Origin: Pyrinomonadaceae bacterium
GTDB taxonomy: Bacteria; Acidobacteriota; Blastocatellia; Pyrinomonadales; Pyrinomonadaceae
Reading direction: 5' to 3'
DNA length: 11,692 nt
NCBI GenBank assembly: GCA_013813825.1
Contig: JACCRA010000563.1
Coordinates: forward strand, 1 to 11,692
This document shows, piece after piece, positions 1-5,854 of this stretch (positions within the stretch are counted from its first letter, which is position 1; each line of letters starts with the position of its first letter). The translations under genes and the position numbers were made by a program. The notes under the pieces are model-generated. The model saw only the letters and a list, made by a program, of their open reading frames with translations, was not told the DNA's origin and made no database searches.

Positions 1-1461
1 ACGAGCGCGCGGGCACGGACAAAAGTGGATGTCGGATTTCAGAGCTTGGCCGGCACCTCGAAGGCTCTGCAAGGCATGGTCGGGCTGGACGTTGACGGCT
101 TGCTCGATCAAGCGCGCGGCTTCGACAGCCTCTACTTCGAGACGGGCCAAGGGTCGGAAGTGACCAACGTGGCGGCTGAAGGAGTGGATATGCTGACGCT
201 TGAAGCGCGCACTTACGGCGTCGCTCGTTATCTCGGCCAGCACACCGGCGCGTGGATGATCGTCAACGACGTGGCGGGCTTCATCGGGCCGGAAGTTTTC
301 CGCACCGGGGACCAATTAGAACGCGCCTGCCTCGAAGATGCGGTGATGGCGAAGCTGCACGGGCTGACGATGGGTCTCGACGTCTGCTCAACCTTTCACA
401 TGGGGATTGAGCCACGCGCGCTCCAGACGTTGACCGAACGGATCGTCAAGCAAGCCGCGCCGGCTTACTTGATGGCCGTCGCGGGCAACAGCGATCCGAT
501 GCTCGGCTACCTCACCACTGCTTTCCGCGAACACCCGCGCCTGCGCCGCCAGATCGGCAAGCGCATCTCCACGCCGATGAGTCGAAGACTAACCGCGCTC
601 GGCTTGATGAACGAAGGCGGCGAGTTGAACGCCGACGCGCCCGGGCCGGCGTCGTTGTATGCAATGTATATGAAAGCCGGCGGCGACACGCGCTCGTCCG
701 AGACGCTGTGTGCGGAAGGGGCGAAGAAGATCGAGAGACTGAGTCGGCGCGGTTTCGATCTCGGTTACGCGTGCGCCGGCGACTGCCTGCCCCCGCCCGA
801 AGTCGAATCGCGGATGGACACGATCTACAAGCACGCGCGCGGTGCGCTGTACGCGACGCTCAACGAGGCGGTCGTCGCTGATGTCTCCCCACAGCACGCG
901 CGCGTCCGCACTCGCGCGCTCGGCCGGGAAGAGTATCTATCGCACCCACCCTCCGGCGAGATGATCCGTGAGGCGGACGCCGCGCGCCTCGTCCGGCTCT
1001 CAGCGCCACGCCGGACGCCGCAGGTGCAATTCGTCCTCTCGGACGGGCTGAATGCGAACGCGCTGAATGAGAATTTGCGCGCATTAGTGCCGCGCCTGCG
1101 CCACGAGTTGGTGCAAGCCGGCTGTCACGTCGGCGAGGTGGATGTCGTCGTCGAAAACGGGCGCGTGCGCGCCGGCTATCATGTCGGCGCGTTGCTCGAC
1201 GTGGACGTGATCGTCCACCTCATCGGCGAGCGGCCCGGCACCGGCTTCAATACTCTTTCAGCTTATCTCACGTATGGGCGGGATAGAGCAGGGCGGTCAC
1301 TTTGGAGTCCGCAGCTAGCACACTCGCATACTTCCTCTGTCTGTGGCATTCACCCCGGAGGGAAAAGGCCGGAGATCGCGGCCGACGAGATCGCGCTGTG
1401 TGTGCGGCGGATGCTCGAAGAAAGGTGTTCAGGAGTAGCTTTCAGTCCCACCCTCAGTTGA
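1..1461 (+). CDS. eutBC: Ethanolamine ammonia-lyase, fused EutB-EutC (5' partial)
   Basis: Adenosylcobalamin-dependent enzyme that splits ethanolamine into acetaldehyde and ammonia; usually two chains, EutB (catalytic) and EutC. The frame is open to base 1, so the GTG at 25 is internal and roughly the first 240 EutB residues lie outside the window. Residues are numbered from that GTG. EutB part: FQSLAGT (5-11), YFETGQGS (37-44), GFIGPE (85-90), MGLDVC (116-121), MLGYLTTAF (159-167). E39 and D119 align with E. coli EutB E287 and D362, which bind substrate, so the visible catalytic residues are kept. A linker (about 220-310) carries the EutC-like pattern YLSHPPSGEMI. EutC part: VLSDGLNANAL, GERPGTGFNTLSAYLTY and GIHPGG to the end. 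The order B then C in one frame shows a true fusion. No microcompartment or reactivase gene is visible downstream. Family assignment is firm; activity is inferred. Confidence 0.95.
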   Translation, partial: TSARARTKVDVGFQSLAGTSKALQGMVGLDVDGLLDQARGFDSLYFETGQGSEVTNVAAEGVDMLTLEARTYGVARYLGQHTGAWMIVNDVAGFIGPEVFRTGDQLERACLEDAVMAKLHGLTMGLDVCSTFHMGIEPRALQTLTERIVKQAAPAYLMAVAGNSDPMLGYLTTAFREHPRLRRQIGKRISTPMSRRLTALGLMNEGGELNADAPGPASLYAMYMKAGGDTRSSETLCAEGAKKIERLSRRGFDLGYACAGDCLPPPEVESRMDTIYKHARGALYATLNEAVVADVSPQHARVRTRALGREEYLSHPPSGEMIREADAARLVRLSAPRRTPQVQFVLSDGLNANALNENLRALVPRLRHELVQAGCHVGEVDVVVENGRVRAGYHVGALLDVDVIVHLIGERPGTGFNTLSAYLTYGRDRAGRSLWSPQLAHSHTSSVCGIHPGGKRPEIAADEIALCVRRMLEERCSGVAFSPTLS

Positions 1462-1745
1462 TTGAGTCATTACCAATGTGCGCCTCTCGTGCTCCGTCAG
1501 CCTAGTTTTGGTGGTTAGCTCATTGAACAAGTATAGTCCGGTCAAAATTTCCACATGAGAGTGGAGAAAAAACAAATTAACCAATCGCATCATCATGTCT
1601 CCGATGACTCGCAGCCGGGGGCATGACGCGGGCATGCAGCTAGTTGAATTTCCGGGTGCTGACCTACCCGTTCGGCTGATGTGTGACCCTTCGCGGCTGT
1701 GGCAATCTTCGTTCACCATTTTGAACAGCGGAACGGAGGATTGTC
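1462..1745. other. Intergenic region upstream of the protease cluster
   Basis: A 284-bp gap between the eutBC stop and the first protease gene. It is more AT-rich around 1500-1590 than the flanking genes. It probably holds the promoter and a long leader for the protease-regulator-protease cluster. Short reading frames on both strands show no recognisable motif or plausible ribosome-binding site. No convincing intrinsic terminator for eutBC was seen: the CCAC/GTGG hairpin at about 1551-1564 has only a 4-bp stem and no T tract after it. Confidence 0.5.
1508..1537 (+). promoter_or_regulatory. Possible sigma-70-type promoter
   Basis: TTGGTG at 1508-1513 and TATAGT at 1532-1537 are separated by 18 bp in the AT-rich part of the gap before the protease cluster. 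The -35 match is moderate and the leader would be about 200 nt, so this is only a candidate. Confidence 0.22.
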
Positions 1746-2699
1746 ATGGACGCAACAAATTCAGAAACGAACAACTCGCTCGCGGCGCTCTCGCGGCGGA
1801 TGGCTGAGGCGGTCGAGGAGGTAAGCCCCACTATCGTCGCGGTTGACGCGCGCCCGCGCGTGCGCACGAGCGGCGTCATCTGGCGACCGGGCGTCGTCGT
1901 TTCAACGAATCATACCATCAGGCGCGACGAAGAGATTACGGTCACAACGCACGACGGGCGAGAGGTAAAAGCGACGCTCGCCGGGCGCGACGCGGGCACT
2001 GATCTCGCGGTGCTTCGTGTCGAAGGCGACAATACAGGCGCAGATAACGCGCCGGCGCAAGTTGCCGACGCTTCGACGCTCAAAGTCGGCAACCTCGTCC
2101 TGGCCGTCGGGCGCGCTCAACCGGAGCGCGGCGTCAGCGCGAGTTTCGGGATCGTCAGCGCCACGGGCGAAGGATGGCGCACCTGGCGCGGCGGCGAAAT
2201 AGACCGCCTGATCCGACCTGACGTTTCGATCTTCATCGGCTTTTCGGGCGGCGCGCTCGTGGATGTGGCAGGACGAATCATCGGCATCAACACGACCGGA
2301 CTCGCGCGCGGAGCGGGCGTGACGATTCCTGCTTCAACAATTAACCGCACAGTTGACCAACTGCTCACGCAGGGGCGCGTCGCGCGTCCATACTTGGGCG
2401 TCGGGAGGATGCACCCGGTCGCATTGCCGGAAAAGCTGCGCGAGCAACTCAACCTGCCACAAGCTACCGGCTTGATGATGCTGTCGGTCGAAGCAGATGC
2501 ACCGGCGGACAAAGCGGGTATCACAATCGGTGACATCCTGCTCGCGCTCAACGATACGCCCGTCGCGGACACGGACGACGTGCAAGCGACTCTCGGAGGC
2601 AAAGAGGTCGGAGCCGCCGTCAAAGCCAAAATACTGCGCGGCGGGGAAGTCAAAGAAATGGAAATCACTTTGGGCGAGCGACCGGCGCGTAAAAGGTAA
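1746..2699 (+). CDS. S1C (HtrA-like) serine protease with PDZ domain, no export signal
   Basis: A 317-residue trypsin-like protease of the HtrA/Deg family. The ATG follows GGAGGA at 1735-1740 with 5-nt spacing. The chymotrypsin-fold domain spans about 20-200. The triad is readable: H56 (STNHTI), D86 (TDLAVL) and S167 (GFSGGAL). The nucleophile motif is unusual: the family norm is GNSGGPL, and here F and A replace N and P. The preceding PDVSIFI replaces the usual TDAAINP. One PDZ domain follows at about 205-315 (YLGV, then DAPADKAGITIGDILLALND). The N-terminus is polar with no signal peptide or anchor, whereas most HtrA proteases act in the envelope, so a cytoplasmic site is inferred. It opens a likely operon, with 11 bp to the regulator gene. 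It could be a low-activity or chaperone-like homologue. Confidence 0.9.
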   Translation: MDATNSETNNSLAALSRRMAEAVEEVSPTIVAVDARPRVRTSGVIWRPGVVVSTNHTIRRDEEITVTTHDGREVKATLAGRDAGTDLAVLRVEGDNTGADNAPAQVADASTLKVGNLVLAVGRAQPERGVSASFGIVSATGEGWRTWRGGEIDRLIRPDVSIFIGFSGGALVDVAGRIIGINTTGLARGAGVTIPASTINRTVDQLLTQGRVARPYLGVGRMHPVALPEKLREQLNLPQATGLMMLSVEADAPADKAGITIGDILLALNDTPVADTDDVQATLGGKEVGAAVKAKILRGGEVKEMEITLGERPARKR

Positions 2700-2710
2700 G
2701 CGGAACAGAG

Positions 2711-3448
2711 TTGAGCGCGCGAAGCAGAAGCGGCGGCATCAGTATTAGCAAAGCGGCGAGCGTCTTTATCGTCGCCGCTTCCGATGTCGTGCGCGCCGGA
2801 CTCGAATCGCTCGTCGCTCATGACGCTCGCTTCACAGTCGTGGGAAGCGCGGCGGATTTGTCGGAACTCACGGCGCAAGCGGCGGAAGGGGTGACGCCGG
2901 ATGTGGTTATTTACGATGCCGAAAGGCAAGAGCCAGAACCATTCGCCGCGTTGCGCTCCTTGATTGCTGAGGCGGACGAAGAGACGCGCGCACCAGCTTT
3001 CTTAGTTATCGGCGCTGACGGAGGCGGATGGGTGGGAGAGGCGTTGCGCGGCGGACTCGTGCGCGCGGCGCTTCCCCACTCGGCTTCGGGCGGCGAGATC
3101 ATCGCTGCCGTCGAAGCGGTTGCCGCCGGACTTGTCGCGCTCGATGTGGAAATCTTCGCCGCGCTCCTACCGCCTCCGACTTCAATCGTTGATGATTTGA
3201 GCATCGCGTCGCCCGCCAACGGAAAATTGCCGCCGGATGAGCCGATGCTCGATGCGCTTACCGCGCGCGAACGCGAAGTGCTAGAGATGTTAGCCTCTGG
3301 ACTCTCGAACAAAGAGGTCGCGTGGCGGATGAAGATTTCGGAGCATACCGTCAAGTTTCACGTCGCTTCGATCTTCGCCAAACTGGATGTTTCGACCCGC
3401 ACTGAAGCCGTCATGCGGGGCATCCGGCAAGGCTTAATCATGATGTGA
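2711..3448 (+). CDS. LuxR/NarL-type regulator with degenerate receiver domain
   Basis: A 245-residue DNA-binding regulator. The TTG start is the only standard start before the receiver fold: the frame closes at a TAA at 2690, and the next start, a GTG at V27, would remove the first strand. The upstream GGA is weak. Residues 16-140 follow the NarL receiver pattern, but the acidic pair after strand 1 is A22-A23 (FIVAASDVVRAGL) and the conserved lysine near strand 5 is H123 (ALPHSAS). D69 (PDVVIYDAE) remains at the phosphoacceptor position. Without the Mg-binding pair, normal phosphotransfer is unlikely. Residues 182-240 are a canonical LuxR helix-turn-helix (LTAREREVLEMLASGLSNKE, then SEHTVKFHV). 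It sits between two HtrA-like genes, 11 bp after one and 57 bp before the other, and no kinase gene is adjacent. DNA binding is confident; the signal sensed is unknown. Confidence 0.92.
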   Translation: MSARSRSGGISISKAASVFIVAASDVVRAGLESLVAHDARFTVVGSAADLSELTAQAAEGVTPDVVIYDAERQEPEPFAALRSLIAEADEETRAPAFLVIGADGGGWVGEALRGGLVRAALPHSASGGEIIAAVEAVAAGLVALDVEIFAALLPPPTSIVDDLSIASPANGKLPPDEPMLDALTAREREVLEMLASGLSNKEVAWRMKISEHTVKFHVASIFAKLDVSTRTEAVMRGIRQGLIMM

Positions 3449-3505
3449 GATGCAAAAGCGAAGAGCACGTTCAAGCACCAAAGAACAGAGCGAAAGAGTC
3501 AGCAA

Positions 3506-4585
3506 ATGGAATTAGCCAGCACGCAAAGAGATGTCTTACCGGCAGCAGTCGCAGAGTTCGCCGCCGAAACGAAAGTGAGGTCGGAGGCAGTGGAAAGCCG
3601 CCTCGATGACGAAGAATTGATGGATGCTTACTCGCAAGCCGTTACGGGTGTAGCAGAGCGCGTCAGCCCGTCAGTCGTCAACATCGAAGTCCGACAGCAA
3701 GTGAAGAACAAGCGGTCAGGCGCTCCACGCTTATCCAAAGAAGCCCGCGGCGGGGGCGGTTCGGGCTTTGTCTTCACGCCCGACGGTTTCATCCTCACCA
3801 ACAGCCATGTCGTGCATGGCGCAACGAAAATCGAAGTCACCCTGAACGACGGGCGACGCTCGGAAGCCACACTGATCGGCGACGACCCCGACACGGACTT
3901 GGCCGTGATTCGCATCACTGCGCCTCATCTCTTCCCTGTGCATCTCGGCTCGTCGCAAAAAGTAAAAGTGGGGCAGTTGGTTGTCGCCATTGGCAACCCA
4001 TATGGCTTTCATAGTACCGTGACCGCCGGAGTTATTAGTGCGCTGGGACGCAGTCTGCGCGCGCAGTCCGGCAGACTGATGGACGACGTGATTCAGACGG
4101 ATGCCGCGCTTAATCCCGGAAATTCCGGCGGGCCACTTGTCACCTCGCGTGGGGAAGTAGTCGGCGTCAACACGGCGATGATCCTGCCGGCGCAAGGCAT
4201 CTGCTTCGCCACTTCAATCGAGACGGCAAAGTTCGTGGCGGGTCGCCTGATTCGAGACGGCAAAGTGAACCGCAGCTACATCGGCATGGCGGGGCAAAAC
4301 GTCCCGCTTCCGCGCCGCTTCGTGCGCTTCTACAACTTGCTTGTCGAGAGCGGAATCCTCGTCGTCTCTTACGACGATAATAGTCCGGCGAAGAAGGCGG
4401 GGTTGTTTGAGGGAGACATCATCGTTGCGTTCGACGATCACCCGATAGCCGGGATTGACGAGCTGCATAAGTTGCTTACAGAGGAGCGCATCGGACGCAA
4501 ATCATCACTCACCGTCATCCGGCGCACGCAAATGTTTACACTCGAAGTAATTCCCGAAGAGTCACCGGTCAAGGCGAGCGAATAA
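3506..4585 (+). CDS. HtrA/Deg-family serine protease with PDZ domain, no export signal
   Basis: A 359-residue S1C protease. The triad is canonical: H101 (ILTNSHVV), D131 (DPDTDLAVI) and S207 (NPGNSGGPL), with the usual TDAALNPGNSGGP block and GNPYGF. A glycine run (82-85) precedes the fold, as in other HtrA proteins. The single PDZ domain lies at about 262-350 (NSPAKKAGLFEGDIIVAFDD). The first 50 residues are hydrophilic and acidic; no signal peptide, lipobox or membrane helix is visible, so it appears cytoplasmic unless the true start is different. The ATG has only a weak purine-rich stretch (GCGAAAGAG) upstream. It follows the regulator gene by 57 bp on the same strand and is probably co-transcribed. 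Unlike the first protease of the cluster, its nucleophile and oxyanion-loop motifs are fully standard, so it is likely the active member. Confidence 0.94.
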   Translation: MELASTQRDVLPAAVAEFAAETKVRSEAVESRLDDEELMDAYSQAVTGVAERVSPSVVNIEVRQQVKNKRSGAPRLSKEARGGGGSGFVFTPDGFILTNSHVVHGATKIEVTLNDGRRSEATLIGDDPDTDLAVIRITAPHLFPVHLGSSQKVKVGQLVVAIGNPYGFHSTVTAGVISALGRSLRAQSGRLMDDVIQTDAALNPGNSGGPLVTSRGEVVGVNTAMILPAQGICFATSIETAKFVAGRLIRDGKVNRSYIGMAGQNVPLPRRFVRFYNLLVESGILVVSYDDNSPAKKAGLFEGDIIVAFDDHPIAGIDELHKLLTEERIGRKSSLTVIRRTQMFTLEVIPEESPVKASE

Positions 4586-4658
4586 CGCGGAACGTATTGG
4601 CTTCTCAAAGTATGCGCAAGAGAGCGACAGTTCCGGCACGGGTGTGAGCCACAGAGGG

Positions 4659-4731
4659 GATGGAACGAAGTGTCTGGTCAGCAGGCCCGTGTTCCGCGAC
4701 CAAAAAAAGTCAAGAACCGGACATTTCCATC
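4659..4731 (+). repeat. Imperfect inverted repeat, possible RNA hairpin
   Basis: GATGGAA (4659-4665) pairs with TTCCATC (4725-4731). After a 4-nt bulge (CGAA), bases 4670-4678 pair with 4716-4724, including two G-U pairs. The result is a 16-bp stem around a 37-nt loop that contains an A7 run. There is no T tract after it, so it is not a standard intrinsic terminator. It could be an mRNA-stabilising or regulatory structure, or chance. Confidence 0.35.
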
Positions 4732-4891
4732 AAGAACGGCACAGACACGCTCAGCCACCGGCGGTTAAGTTCCACTCTATTTCGGGTGAAGTGTTGCGAG
4801 CAATCGTTCGGTGATTTCGTGGGATTCGCGTTGTGTGGGAGCACGACGCTGCACGCGTCCGGCAAATTCCGGGCGCGGGCGCGGAAGCATG

Positions 4892-4905
4892 AAAGGAGTA
4901 AGGAG
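4892..4905 (+). promoter_or_regulatory. Doubled Shine-Dalgarno that sets a GTG start
   Basis: AAAGGAG at 4892-4898 lies 9 nt before the GTG at 4908, and a second AAGGAG at 4900-4905 lies 2 nt before it. The first has the better spacing. Together they support the GTG at 4908 as the start of the aldo/keto reductase, whose family also begins at about this point (MEKRQLGKT). Confidence 0.7.
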
Positions 4906-4907
4906 AG

Positions 4908-5804
4908 GTGGAGAAACGACAACTAGGCAAGACAGATGTGCAGGTGAGCGTCCTCGGCTTCGGCGGCTCGGAAATTGGCTTTCAGAACGCGACACCGGGG
5001 ACAGTGCGACAACTGCTGAGTGATGCGCTCGACGCCGGATTGAACGTCATCGACACGGCGACGGCTTATCTCGAAAGCGAACAATTAATTGGAGCGGCGA
5101 CCGTCGAACGGCGCAAGGACTTTTACCTCTTCACGAAATGCGGCGCGACCGACGGCTTCACGCGCGAGGACTGGAGCCGCGCGGGAATCCTCCGGCAGAT
5201 CGAGGGGAGCTTGAAGAATTTGCGGACGGATTACCTTGATTTGATTCAACTGCATTCGTGCTCGAAGGAAGAGTTGCAGAAAGGGGAGGCGATTGAAACC
5301 TTGCGATTGGCGCGCGACAAAGGCTACGCGCGCTATATCGGCTACAGCGGCGACGGCGAGGCGGCGCGCTACGCCATCGAGTCGGGCGCGTTCGACACGT
5401 TGCAGACCTCCGTCAACATCGCCGACCAAGAAGCGGTCGAACTCACCCTACCGCTCGCGCTTGAGCGTGGGATGGGGGTGATCGCCAAGCGACCCGTCGC
5501 CAACGCCGTGTGGCGCAACCGTGAGAAGCCGAAAGATTCTTACCATCACGCTTACTGGGAGCGCATTGAAAAGCTCGACTATGATTTTCTGCGCGGCGAT
5601 GTAAGCGAGTCAATCGGCATCGCGTTGCGGTGGACGCTCGCGCAACCGGGCGTCTCGACGGCGATTGTCGGCACAACGAAGCCGGGACGGTGGCGAGAGA
5701 ACGCGGCGCTGCTCGAAGCGGGAGCATTGCCGCAGGAACAGGCGGAAGCGATTCGCCGCCGTTGGCTGGAGGTCGCGGACGAGAATTGGGTCGGGCAGGT
5801 TTAA
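4908..5804 (+). CDS. Aldo/keto reductase family oxidoreductase
   Basis: A 298-residue NAD(P)H-dependent reductase with the aldo/keto reductase TIM barrel. It begins with the standard RQLGKTDVQVSVLGFGG strand. The catalytic tetrad is readable as D49 (VIDTATAY), Y54, K77 (FTKCG) and H116 (LIQLHSC). The family's SLKNLRTDYLDLIQLH helix-strand, the YIGYSG strand and a C-terminal cofactor segment (TAIVGTTKPGRWRENA) are present. Length and motifs are complete, so it should be an active cytosolic enzyme; the substrate cannot be read from sequence. The gene starts at GTG after a strong ribosome-binding site and ends 50 bp before the receiver-flavoprotein gene on the same strand. It may be the first gene of that redox cluster, reducing carbonyls formed under stress, but that link is inferred. 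Confidence 0.95.
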   Translation: MEKRQLGKTDVQVSVLGFGGSEIGFQNATPGTVRQLLSDALDAGLNVIDTATAYLESEQLIGAATVERRKDFYLFTKCGATDGFTREDWSRAGILRQIEGSLKNLRTDYLDLIQLHSCSKEELQKGEAIETLRLARDKGYARYIGYSGDGEAARYAIESGAFDTLQTSVNIADQEAVELTLPLALERGMGVIAKRPVANAVWRNREKPKDSYHHAYWERIEKLDYDFLRGDVSESIGIALRWTLAQPGVSTAIVGTTKPGRWRENAALLEAGALPQEQAEAIRRRWLEVADENWVGQV

Positions 5805-5854
5805 CGATGAATGCGAAGATAGTTTTATCTGGCTCTGGTAGATGATGGGGAGCG

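Larger units (their letters stand above)
4586..4907. other. Intergenic region between protease cluster and aldo/keto reductase
   Basis: A 322-bp gap without a convincing gene. An 88-codon frame at 4660-4926 overlaps the next gene's start, shows no recognisable motif and is Arg/Ser/Cys-rich, so it is not called. The gap contains an imperfect inverted repeat (4659-4731) and, at its end, a doubled Shine-Dalgarno sequence. It is the expected place for the terminator of the protease cluster and the promoter of the redox cluster, but no clear -35/-10 pair stands out. Confidence 0.5.

Noticed and set aside
25..27. GTG at 25 as the true start of the ethanolamine ammonia-lyase gene
   Set aside because: The frame is open to the first base, and the residues after it align in the middle of EutB, so the gene starts before the window.
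1551..1564. Hairpin CCAC-ATGAGA-GTGG after eutBC as a terminator
   Set aside because: Only four base pairs, followed by an A-rich rather than a T-rich stretch on the plus strand.
2117..2929. 270-codon open frame on the minus strand
   Set aside because: It lies antisense to the first protease and the regulator, both with clear family motifs. Its product is Ser/Pro/Arg-rich without a recognisable domain, as expected for a shadow frame in GC-rich DNA.
4660..4926. 88-codon plus-strand frame upstream of the aldo/keto reductase
   Set aside because: It has no ribosome-binding site, covers the start and Shine-Dalgarno of the next gene, and its composition (Arg, Ser, Cys) looks like non-coding sequence.
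5807..5845. Twelve-residue reading frame between the reductase and the receiver-flavoprotein gene
   Set aside because: Too short to support, with no ribosome-binding site of its own. It falls inside a 50-bp spacer, and chance explains it.
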